Shown piece by piece: positions 8,767 through 15,660 of a DNA stretch of 64,000 bases. How positions within the stretch are numbered: the stretch's first letter is position 1; every line of letters begins with the position of its first letter. Both the position numbers and the translations under genes were made by a program. The notes beneath the pieces are model-generated. The model was not told the DNA's origin, did not search any database, and saw nothing but the letters and a program-made list of their open reading frames with translations. The stretch comes from Bordetella parapertussis (GTDB lineage Bacteria; Pseudomonadota; Gammaproteobacteria; Burkholderiales; Burkholderiaceae_B): the NCBI GenBank assembly GCA_945897365.1, contig CAMDFD010000001.1, forward strand, positions 62,001-126,000, in the 5' to 3' direction.

Positions 8767-10137
8767 TTAGAGGTTTTCGTAATCGATCGGAAAGAGCTCG
8801 CAGGGATCGTTGACTTCGAGCACGTGGTGCATGGAAAACTGGTACATAGGCCCGCCTTCTTGATCTGAGGGTGAAAACGGAAAGGCCATATTACCTTCGC
8901 GACACATGCGTCCCGGAAAGTCCATATGCAGCATTTGCGTGCGTGCAAGCGCAAGGACGCTATTGGCCGTTGTTTGATCTTTGGCGACGACTTCCACCAG
9001 AAAACCAAGCTCGTGGGCAGTGGCGTCTTGTACTGGTTCTCTTTCTGCCATGACACCGTTCAGTCCGTAGGTGCGGATGACCAGGGTGTACTCGGTGGGT
9101 TTGACGCCGAGGTCAGCCGCTTTGGTGGCAGTCAGTTCACGGATATTGGCCAAAAAGGTCTTAACCGTGCTGATCAGCAACGGATCGTGTGTGCCACAAA
9201 TAGTAAAGGCGCGATAGCCGGCCAACTCGGCTGCCTCAAGCTTGACCGTATAAGGATTGGTCGTCCAGGTCATGCCACGAATAATCACGGCACGATCGGT
9301 CACTTCTTCAAAAGTACAGGCGGAGGTATCGAGGAGTCCACCAGGCTCGACGTGGTGAATCGGACTCGCGTTTTCATGTAGGCTATGGTTTGCGATCGAG
9401 ACACTGGTGCAACGGCGAATGGGGTTCATTGCCTCGCATTCGACATCGCCATTTTTTCTAATCTTGACCATCAGGCAGTCGTGGCCTTTTGGAATGGCAG
9501 GGGTCGCGCCACACTCGAGCATTTTGCCGGCATACCAGGCTGCGGCGGGGGGAAAGCCTGCGTTGATGGCTGCTGCAGCCCAGGGTGAAGGATCGCTTGA
9601 TCGCCCAGCCAATATCACTTGCGCGCCGGAATTGAGAGCTTGAGCAAAGGGCTCTGGCCCCATCATGCCTACGATGCGGATCGCACGGTCAACGGTGGCG
9701 GGGTCAAGCTCGGGGTGTCTGCCCAGGGGACGAATCTTTTTTTGCTGAAGCTGTGCTTTGACGAAGTCGGGCTTGAGCTCGGCGTGGATCACGGCCATCT
9801 TGAAATGTAATTTATCCTCTGCGGCGATCTCTCGGGCCATTTTTACGACCAAATCAAGATGAGGCTCGCCGCCCGCTCCGCCGCAAGTGCCGATGATCAG
9901 TTTGCAGCCATGCTTGATCGCAGCATTTAGCATCAGACGCAAGTCTCGCCGAATTGCCATCGGTGAACAGAATGGTTTTCCGGAGCCCAGATAGTGCGGT
10001 CCCGGATCCACCGAGCCACCATCGACACCAATCACGTGTGGCTTTAGGGCCATGCCTGCTTCGAGTGAAGCCTCTGGAAACCCGTAACCCAGAATTCCAC
10101 TGGTGGAAAGCATCCGAAACTCATTCATATCACTCAT
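8767..10137 (-). CDS. AtuA-family protein (DUF1446)
   Basis: A 456-residue cytoplasmic protein. The N-terminus GVDGGSVDPGPHYLGSG and the following GTCGGAGGEPHLD are the glycine-rich signatures of DUF1446. AtuA itself belongs to acyclic terpene (citronellol/geraniol) utilisation in Pseudomonas, but many family members occur in other catabolic loci. The neighbouring GntR regulator and ABC importer suggest that this one acts on an imported acid or ester. It is first in the minus-strand operon. A promoter with a 17-base spacer and a palindrome lie upstream. Substrate unknown. Confidence 0.82.
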   Translation of the reverse strand: MSDMNEFRMLSTSGILGYGFPEASLEAGMALKPHVIGVDGGSVDPGPHYLGSGKPFCSPMAIRRDLRLMLNAAIKHGCKLIIGTCGGAGGEPHLDLVVKMAREIAAEDKLHFKMAVIHAELKPDFVKAQLQQKKIRPLGRHPELDPATVDRAIRIVGMMGPEPFAQALNSGAQVILAGRSSDPSPWAAAAINAGFPPAAAWYAGKMLECGATPAIPKGHDCLMVKIRKNGDVECEAMNPIRRCTSVSIANHSLHENASPIHHVEPGGLLDTSACTFEEVTDRAVIIRGMTWTTNPYTVKLEAAELAGYRAFTICGTHDPLLISTVKTFLANIRELTATKAADLGVKPTEYTLVIRTYGLNGVMAEREPVQDATAHELGFLVEVVAKDQTTANSVLALARTQMLHMDFPGRMCREGNMAFPFSPSDQEGGPMYQFSMHHVLEVNDPCELFPIDYENL

Positions 10138-10173
10138 GTGCAGCTATCTCCCGCGCTTTAGACGACGAAATTT

Positions 10174-10188
10174 AAACGTAGTACGTTT
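10174..10188. promoter_or_regulatory. 15-bp palindrome, likely operator for the GntR regulator
   Basis: AAACGTA-G-TACGTTT is a perfect inverted repeat with seven-base arms, placed just downstream of the predicted start of transcription of the AtuA operon and between it and the divergent GntR gene. GntR-family dimers bind such sites. Assignment to this regulator is inference from position. Confidence 0.5.
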
Positions 10189-10211
10189 TTTTTAGTTGTA
10201 TAGTCATTTAA

Positions 10212-10240
10212 AATGTAAAGGTTGTTATAGCTAGAGTCAA
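10212..10240 (-). promoter_or_regulatory. Sigma-70-type promoter of the AtuA-ABC operon
   Basis: On the minus strand TTGACT (10235-10240) and TACATT (10212-10217) are separated by 17 bases. Transcription would start near 10205, about 70 bases before the AtuA start codon, and read through the palindrome at 10174-10188. Confidence 0.55.
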
Positions 10241-10260
10241 CCATTAATTGCCATTAATTG
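10241..10260. repeat. Two tandem copies of a 10-bp unit before the GntR gene
   Basis: CCATTAATTG occurs twice without a gap, ending three bases before the regulator's ATG and just upstream of the -35 of the divergent operon. Each unit contains the palindrome ATTAAT. It could be a regulator site; this is unproven. Confidence 0.6.
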
Positions 10261-10263
10261 CGC

Positions 10264-11016
10264 ATGACCAAAATAAAAAGCACGCCTATTTTTGAACGTA
10301 TTGAGCAATGTGTCCGAGAGGGGATTGCTTCGGGGGCGTATGCGCCAGGCGCCCAGTTACCTTCTGAGTCTGAGCTCGCGACTCGGTTTAAAACGACACG
10401 TGCAACGGTACGACAAGCGTTATCGCGACTGGTGTTTGAAGGCATGGTGACGCGCCATGCGGGTCGTGGCAGTTTTGTCGCGCCAGTCATGATGGGGACT
10501 TTTCCGATCGATTCCCGCCATTGTTTACCTTTTGAGGATCAGGTTGCACTCGAGGGGCTCCGCGTGAGTTACCGCTCGCCAAACTATGAACTTGTGCAGG
10601 CACCTCCTTCGGTCTTGGCTCAACTCTCCTTGCCCAAGGGCACACAGGTGTTCAAGCTCGAACGTTTAAGGATGATCCATGACAACCCGGTTTGTCTGGA
10701 AATTCGTTATTTACCGATTGAGCTCGGTCAGGCGGTCACTGGTGAAATGTTGTTGACGCAATCTGTGCACGCATTTGTGAGTGAAATTGTGGGTTACCGT
10801 GTGCCGACCATCGTGGTCCAGGTGTCAGCAATCGTTGCGGATGCCTCGCTGGCAAGCCGACTCGAGGTGCCCAAAGGTAGTGCGTTGATCGTGCGAGATA
10901 ATATTTTTCTGGACCCAAAGGGTCAGATCATGATCTGTGGAAAGTCGTTATTTCGTGGTGATATCGAGACTGAATATGTGCTGGGACCGGATTTGCGAAA
11001 GCCGGTGAATCAATAA
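10264..11016 (+). CDS. GntR family regulator, HutC/UTRA type
   Basis: A 250-residue repressor. Residues 1-75 form the GntR winged helix (YAPGAQLPSESELATRFKTTRATVRQALSRL, broken here for length: PSESELATRF then TTRATVRQAL). Residues about 90-240 match the UTRA ligand-binding domain, which senses small metabolites. I chose the ATG at 10264 over the TTG two codons upstream; neither has a clear ribosome site. It is divergent from the AtuA-ABC operon and 30 bases ahead of the lactonase gene, so it most likely controls both in response to a pathway compound. Confidence 0.88.
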   Translation: MTKIKSTPIFERIEQCVREGIASGAYAPGAQLPSESELATRFKTTRATVRQALSRLVFEGMVTRHAGRGSFVAPVMMGTFPIDSRHCLPFEDQVALEGLRVSYRSPNYELVQAPPSVLAQLSLPKGTQVFKLERLRMIHDNPVCLEIRYLPIELGQAVTGEMLLTQSVHAFVSEIVGYRVPTIVVQVSAIVADASLASRLEVPKGSALIVRDNIFLDPKGQIMICGKSLFRGDIETEYVLGPDLRKPVNQ

Positions 11017-11046
11017 AAATATCAATCATTAGACGGAGATGAGATC

Positions 11047-11961
11047 ATGTTTGCACCCCCCAAAGAAATTGAGACCACAGTCTTTTCAAGTATTCCCGAC
11101 CACTTGCGGATGAAAAATCGTAAATCTGGGTGGAGCTTTGGTAAGGGAAGCGACCACTTACATTCGTTTATTGAGGGACCATCGTTTGATCGAGAAGGTA
11201 ATCTCTATGTGACAGATATTCCGTACGGACGAGTGCTGAAGATCACGCCCGACAAAGAGTGGTCGGTCGTCACTGAATACGATGGCTGGCCAAACGGGCT
11301 CAAGATTCACAAGGATGGGCGGTTTTTTATTGCAGATCATCGCTACGGGATCATGCAGCTAGATCCGGCAAGCGGCAAGGTCACACCTGTTCTAGACCAT
11401 GTTCGGCGCGAGGGTCTTAAGGGAACCAACGATCTGATTTTTGCGAGTAATGGGGATTTGTATTTTACCGATCAAGGTCAGACCGGCATGCAGGATCCGA
11501 GCGGTCGCGTGTATCGTCTGCGCCCGGATGGTCAGGTGGATCTGTTGATCTCAAATGTCCCAAGTCCGAACGGATTGGCCTTGAGTCCCAATCAACAGGT
11601 TTTGTATGTCGCCGCGACGCGTGCTAATCAGATTTGGCGCATGCCTCTGCACCCCGATGGAACAACGTCAAAGGTTGGTGCGTATATTCAGTTATCGGGA
11701 GGCTCTGCCGGTCCGGACGGCATCGCTGCGGATGTCACCGGTGGTCTTGCCGTGGCACACTGTGGTCTTGGCTCAGTATGGATTTTCAGCAAGTTGGGCG
11801 AGCCACTTTATCGCCTGCGGTCTTGTGCCGGGCTATCGACCACGAATATTGCCTATGGTGGTGCTGAGAACAAGACACTGTTTATGACCGAATCGGACAC
11901 AGGTAGCATCTTGATGGCAAAGGTGCCCGAGGCGGGCTTGGGAATGTTTGGGCAGGAGTGA
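11047..11961 (+). CDS. SMP-30/gluconolactonase/LRE family protein
   Basis: A 304-residue six-bladed beta-propeller of the SMP-30 family, which includes metal-dependent lactonases and esterases. The fold shows repeated blades such as SFDREGNLYVTDIPYGRV, LYFTDQGQTG and SPNGLALSPNQQVLYVAATRA; acidic and asparagine residues in these correspond to metal ligands (the NGLA asparagine and the PDGIAAD aspartate). A GGAGATGAG-like ribosome site precedes the ATG. It follows the GntR gene by 30 bases and probably hydrolyses a lactone or ester in the pathway of the divergent operon. Confidence 0.85.
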   Translation: MFAPPKEIETTVFSSIPDHLRMKNRKSGWSFGKGSDHLHSFIEGPSFDREGNLYVTDIPYGRVLKITPDKEWSVVTEYDGWPNGLKIHKDGRFFIADHRYGIMQLDPASGKVTPVLDHVRREGLKGTNDLIFASNGDLYFTDQGQTGMQDPSGRVYRLRPDGQVDLLISNVPSPNGLALSPNQQVLYVAATRANQIWRMPLHPDGTTSKVGAYIQLSGGSAGPDGIAADVTGGLAVAHCGLGSVWIFSKLGEPLYRLRSCAGLSTTNIAYGGAENKTLFMTESDTGSILMAKVPEAGLGMFGQE

Positions 11962-11976
11962 TGGGGTAAATCAGGC

Positions 11977-12017
11977 TCGTGCTTTGACGCATTTGATTGA
12001 GTGCAAAGCAACGGATG
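11977..12017 (+). pseudogene. Fragment of a DUF4143 ATPase gene
   Basis: Forty of 41 bases match 4818-4858 inside the intact DUF4143 ATPase gene, and the frame still reads RALTHLIECKATD. Nothing else of the gene is visible on either side. This is a relic of a second copy, or of a recombination between copies. Confidence 0.8.
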
Positions 12018-12037
12018 CGTCAGCGGTCCATTTTGTC

Positions 12038-12163
12038 TCAACCAAGCCGCGCATGGTAAATCTGTAGCCAGCGCTCGGGGTATCGCCGCACAATCTGCTC
12101 AAAATCCTGATCAATTGTTTGGATAGCATCTTGCTCGTCATACGATACGCTGTTGAAATCCAG
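12038..12163 (-). pseudogene. Unidentified C-terminal gene remnant
   Basis: A 41-codon open stretch on the minus strand, bounded upstream by an in-frame stop and ending in TGA. It contains FEQIVRRYPERWLQIYH, which looks like the C-terminus of an LpxL/HtrB-type acyltransferase (pattern P-E-x-W near the end), but the match is only a pattern and could be chance. It sits between two clearer gene relics, which supports decay. Confidence 0.25.
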
Positions 12164-12207
12164 TCACGCCTCTGCAGAACGATTAGACAGGAAAGCTTGC
12201 GAACTAG

Positions 12208-12423
12208 ACCATCGCTAAGATCGCGGCGACTAGATCTTTGTTTGAGCACACAACGGACTACATTCGCGCCAAGTTACCAAAGGTTGACAGCTATGAGTTG
12301 GTAAAGCCGATCTTTGACTTGCCCTACTACCGCATCGCGAGGGTGACCGACGCGGGAATTGCCAAGTGTCAAACAGCTTCAATTTATCTAAACCAACTGG
12401 TCGAGATTGGTGTGTTGAATGAA
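12208..12423 (+). pseudogene. 3' remnant of a Fic-family gene
   Basis: The frame reads SLFEHTTDYIRAKLPKV, then ELVKPIFDLPYYRIA and AGIAKCQTASIYLNQLVEIGVL. This is the winged-helix tail that follows the Fic (AMPylation) domain in many Fic proteins. The Fic motif HxFxDGNGR and everything upstream are gone; an in-frame stop precedes the fragment. Similarity ends near 12423 where it meets the vapC 3' end on the opposite strand. The last codons of vapC overlap this remnant. Confidence 0.7.
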
Positions 12424-12837
12424 GCTTGTCGTCCAAGGGTTAATGATGCTCAGTCCGAGGTTATCAAAGTCTCGACTGTTACGTGTGACTACGCTCAAAC
12501 CATAGTGAGCAGCTGTAGCGCCCAATAGACTATCAATTGCGGGTAAAGGTCGGCCTGCAGCGGCCAATAATCTACCCCATCGGTCAGCCACCTTTACGTC
12601 TATCGGCAGGATGCGTCCTGTAAAAAAAGCTGGCAGGTCGGTTTCAAGCCAATCAGTGAGCGCCATGCGTCTCTCTAAATCTTTTACGCTTTCGATACCT
12701 TTTCGAAGCTCTCCCAAGGTCAGCACACTCAAATAGAGAGTGGATGCCGGTCTCTTAGAAAACCACTCTATGACAGAAGGCTCGGGTGTCTTGCGCCGGA
12801 GTTCGGATATAACGTTCGTATCTAAGAGGTAACTCAA
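12388..12837 (-). CDS. vapC: PIN-domain toxin, VapC/FitB-like
   Basis: A 149-residue PIN-domain ribonuclease. The acidic active-site residues are present: D6 in LLDTNVISEL, E43 in LGELRKGIE, D102 in PAIDSLLGA and D123 in RDFDN. VapC toxins cleave RNA (often tRNA or rRNA) unless bound by their antitoxin. The start overlaps the antitoxin stop by four bases. Relatives usually end soon after an NPW motif; here NPW is at 133-135 and 14 more residues follow, encoded antisense to the Fic remnant. The pair looks intact and functional. Confidence 0.88.
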   Translation of the reverse strand: MSYLLDTNVISELRRKTPEPSVIEWFSKRPASTLYLSVLTLGELRKGIESVKDLERRMALTDWLETDLPAFFTGRILPIDVKVADRWGRLLAAAGRPLPAIDSLLGATAAHYGLSVVTRNSRDFDNLGLSIINPWTTSFIQHTNLDQLV

Positions 12838-13085
12838 ATTGAGACCTCGCGAGTCAAGCTGTGATCTCGCTCAAGGCTGACCTCCTCTAGCCCAAAGAGT
12901 GGTGATTGACGCATAAATTCAACAAATGATTGTCCATTGCCAGTAAGCTGGTCGTAGAGTGCGCGCGTCATCACAACAGCAACGGGCTGCCCATGCAAAG
13001 TGATTCCTTGAGGGCCTTCGCTTTCAGCGCATTTAATGACCTCGGAAAGCTTCGCTTTAGCTTCTTGTATCTGCCATGAGTGCAT
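12834..13085 (-). CDS. Antitoxin, Phd/YefM-like
   Basis: An 83-residue antitoxin. The segment WQIQEAKAKLSEVIKCAE followed by GPQGITLHGQPVAVVMT is typical of the Phd/YefM DNA-binding N-terminal domain; the C-terminal part would wrap the toxin. The frame is open for 26 more codons, but I chose the ATG at 13083-13085 because AGGGG precedes it and because the longer reading would run through the palindromic operator and promoter. It is the first gene of the pair and is expected to autoregulate. Confidence 0.85.
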   Translation of the reverse strand: MHSWQIQEAKAKLSEVIKCAESEGPQGITLHGQPVAVVMTRALYDQLTGNGQSFVEFMRQSPLFGLEEVSLERDHSLTREVSI

Positions 13086-13098
13086 TTTTAATGCCCCT

Positions 13099-13131
13099 GC
13101 TAAATTCTGACTATAATAGTCAGAATTTAGC
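13099..13131. promoter_or_regulatory. 33-bp palindromic operator of the toxin-antitoxin pair
   Basis: Two perfectly complementary 16-base arms (left arm GCTAAATTCTGACTAT) flank one central base at 13115. It starts 13 bases before the antitoxin ATG. The centre reads TATTAT on the minus strand and can serve as the -10 element, so bound antitoxin would cover the promoter. Confidence 0.8.
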
Positions 13132-13189
13132 ATATTCAATTCGTATTGAGTGAATACTTCCATCGCTGACGATCCTTTATTTGTTGTAA

Positions 13190-13235
13190 AAATAAAAAAC
13201 CGCCAGATTGCGCTCGAGACAGAGGCTTGGCGGTT
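13190..13235 (-). terminator. Intrinsic terminator facing the toxin-antitoxin pair
   Basis: AACCGCCA (13198-13205) pairs with TGGCGGTT (13228-13235); read on the minus strand the stem is followed by TTTTTTATTTTT. It would stop transcription coming from the glycan locus before it enters the antitoxin gene. Confidence 0.7.
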
Positions 13236-13333
13236 GATGCTGAGTCTATGTCAGCGTTCACAGAGAAGGTGTAAAGCAGTTGCAAAACATGTTGCAAAAG
13301 TCTAAGTGTTTGCTGCGGGAGTAATTGCGACGA

Positions 13334-13681
13334 TCAAATATTAACTAAGGCAGACTCTTGCTTGTCTAAAGGTTTCATCCACCCAAGCCTAGAGACTGTT
13401 GTTCTGGGTAGTTTTCTATAGAGCTTGTGAGTCTGGTGGTCGCCAATGATTTCAAAATCAATCCTCGGCTCTTTCTCCAGCACAGTCGCTATGACGGGAT
13501 AAAGCCATTCGATCTCTGCGCGATGGGAAGCGGTGGCGTGATAGAACACGCGGTATCGATCTGTTGGGGTGGTAATTTGTTGGGGGGCGAGTTTAAAGCG
13601 GTATTTCAGGGGCAACCCACGACTGGCTGTGGTGTCTGGGATATCGTCATCCATAAAATAGGCAAGCACGGCTATTTGATT
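13334..13681 (-). pseudogene. Glycosyltransferase-like gene fragment
   Basis: An open stretch of about 115 codons. It reads IAVLAYFMDDDIPDT, LPLKYRFKLAP, then RYRVFYHATASHRAEIEWLYPVI and FEIIGDHQTHKLYRKLP. This pattern (a DDD-containing segment, then a Rossmann-like strand with HATASH) is that of the middle of GT-B-fold glycosyltransferases found in polysaccharide loci. The expected N-terminal domain is missing and the C-terminus ends after about 30 codons of weak similarity. I see no start codon with a ribosome site. It is most simply a remnant of a gene that once ended the adjoining glycan locus. Confidence 0.5.
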
Positions 13682-13776
13682 GCGCGCACGCGCGTTGATG
13701 TGCGAACATCACCTGAGCAAGTACAACCAAGCGACTAAAGTTTGATGCGGTGACTGCATCCATTTAAAAATATCGT

Positions 13777-15660
13777 TTATTCAGAATCGATAATCAAATC
13801 AACTAATTTGTGTGTGATTGAATGTATTGGTTGTAAGTGTGTGTTGACCTCGTATTCGGGTTCGACGGGTGCTTCATACGGACTATTAATACCAGTCATA
13901 TTAGGAATCTTGCCAGATCGCGCCTGTTTATAAAGTCCTTTGACATCTCGTTCTTCACACACTTCTAACGAAGTGCTGACATAGACCTCAATAAAACTAT
14001 CTGCACCAATGAGCTCTCGTGCCATTTCACGTTCACGTCTGAATGGTGAAATAAACGCAGTCATGACAATCATGCCGGCATCCACCATCAATTTTGCGAC
14101 CTCTGCGATACGCCGAATATTCTCAACACGATCAGCATCTGTAAAGCCTAAATCTTTGTTGAGTCCTTGACGGATATTGTCTCCATCAAGAATATAAGTC
14201 CTCAACCCTCGGCGATGAAGCTCTATCTCGAGCGCATTGGCAAGTGTTGATTTGCCTGAGCCGGACAATCCTGTAAACCAGATGACTTTACCCTTATGGC
14301 CGTTGAGTCTTTCGCGATCAGTTCGAGCAATTGACAACGCTTGTTGATGAACGTTTTGTGCTCGGCGTAGGCTGTGTCTGATCATCCCTGCAGCGACAGT
14401 TGCGTGTGTGAAACGATCAACAAGAATAAATCCACCTAGAGTGCGTGACGTGTTGTAGGGTTCAAACACAATCGGTTTGGCTGTCGTGATGTTGCAGACT
14501 GAGATGTCATTGAGTTTTAAGCTCTTACTCGCTAAATGTGCGAGCGTGTTGATATCAATCCGATATTTGATATTGGTGATGGACGCTGTAGCCCATTGAC
14601 TGGAGAGCTTGAGGTCATAATTGCGACCCATCATCCCTTCGTCTTGATGCATCCACACGATCGTGGCTTCAAATTGATCGGTCATCTCGAGTGGCGCCTG
14701 CGCCAAGGACAATACGTCTCCGCGTGAAGCGTCGATCTCGCGGTCAAGGCAGAGAGTGATAGCGTCTCCAGCATGCGCTGAGTTTAGCGACCCATCCATG
14801 GTGACGATATCAGAGACGATGGCGGTCTGTCCGGAGGCCGTCACGCGGATCTCGTCTCCCTTGTTGATATGTCCTTGTGCGAGGGTACCGCTAAAGCCCC
14901 GAAAATTGGAGTCCGGGCGGTTGACCCACTGCACTGGAAAAACTGCTTTTGCATGTTCAATGGTGTCAACTTCAACCGTATCTAGGTATCCCATGAGTGT
15001 TGGGCCTTTATACCAATACGTGTTTGAAGAGCGTTTAGTCATGTTGTCGCCTTTGAGTGCGCTGATGGGAATCGCGGTGATCGACTCAAAGCCAAGGGTT
15101 GCGGCAAAGGTTTCAAAGGCCTCTTTGATCTGTTCAAAGGTCTGTTGGCTGTAATCAACGAGGTCCATTTTATTGATCGCTAAGGCGACGTGTTTAATCC
15201 CCATGAGCGCAGTCAAAAAAGCGTGTCTGCGCGTTTGTGTGAGGAGCCCTGCGCGGGCATCAACCAGCAATATGGCAACGTCTGCTGTTGAGGCACCCGT
15301 GACCATATTTCTAGTGTATTGCTCATGTCCGGGTGTATCAGCGACGATAAACTTGCGCTTAGACGTTGCAAAAAATCTGTATGCGACATCAATTGTGATA
15401 CCTTGCTCGCGTTCGGCTGCGAGTCCGTCCACGAGCAGCGCAAAGTCGATATTTTCGCCTTGAGTCCCGTATTTTTTTGAGTCCGCTTGCAATGCGGCTA
15501 ATTGATCGTCAAAGAGCTGTTGCGCTTCCCAGAGCAATCGGCCAATGAGGGTACTTTTGCCATCATCTACGCTACCGCAGGTGATAAAGCGCAGTAGATC
15601 CTGGCCTTGCTGTTGCTCTAAAAAAGCTTCAATGGTGGCGGGTTGGTCAGTGTGCTTCAT
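13777..15660 (-). CDS. cysNC: Bifunctional sulfate adenylyltransferase GTPase subunit / APS kinase (CysN-CysC)
   Basis: A 627-residue fusion. Residues 1 to about 450 are CysN, an EF-Tu-like GTPase with P-loop GSVDDGKS (29-36), DTPGHEQ and NKMD; with CysD it makes adenosine phosphosulfate (APS) from sulfate and ATP. Residues about 455-627 are APS kinase, with P-loop GLSGSGKST (464-472) and FISPFRREREMAR, which phosphorylates APS to PAPS. Its ATG overlaps the cysD stop by one base (TGATG). The fusion plus cysQ and the glycan genes around it point to PAPS for sulfation rather than, or besides, cysteine synthesis. Confidence 0.95.
   Translation of the reverse strand: MKHTDQPATIEAFLEQQQGQDLLRFITCGSVDDGKSTLIGRLLWEAQQLFDDQLAALQADSKKYGTQGENIDFALLVDGLAAEREQGITIDVAYRFFATSKRKFIVADTPGHEQYTRNMVTGASTADVAILLVDARAGLLTQTRRHAFLTALMGIKHVALAINKMDLVDYSQQTFEQIKEAFETFAATLGFESITAIPISALKGDNMTKRSSNTYWYKGPTLMGYLDTVEVDTIEHAKAVFPVQWVNRPDSNFRGFSGTLAQGHINKGDEIRVTASGQTAIVSDIVTMDGSLNSAHAGDAITLCLDREIDASRGDVLSLAQAPLEMTDQFEATIVWMHQDEGMMGRNYDLKLSSQWATASITNIKYRIDINTLAHLASKSLKLNDISVCNITTAKPIVFEPYNTSRTLGGFILVDRFTHATVAAGMIRHSLRRAQNVHQQALSIARTDRERLNGHKGKVIWFTGLSGSGKSTLANALEIELHRRGLRTYILDGDNIRQGLNKDLGFTDADRVENIRRIAEVAKLMVDAGMIVMTAFISPFRREREMARELIGADSFIEVYVSTSLEVCEERDVKGLYKQARSGKIPNMTGINSPYEAPVEPEYEVNTHLQPIHSITHKLVDLIIDSE

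Noticed and set aside
12834..13163. Longer reading of the antitoxin (109 residues)
   Set aside because: It would run through the 33-bp palindrome and its -10 element, and a good ribosome site precedes the inner ATG.
13241..13333. Near-repeat of GTTGCAAAA before the antitoxin terminator as a regulatory element
   Set aside because: The inverted and direct matches are short and imperfect; nothing flanking supports a function.
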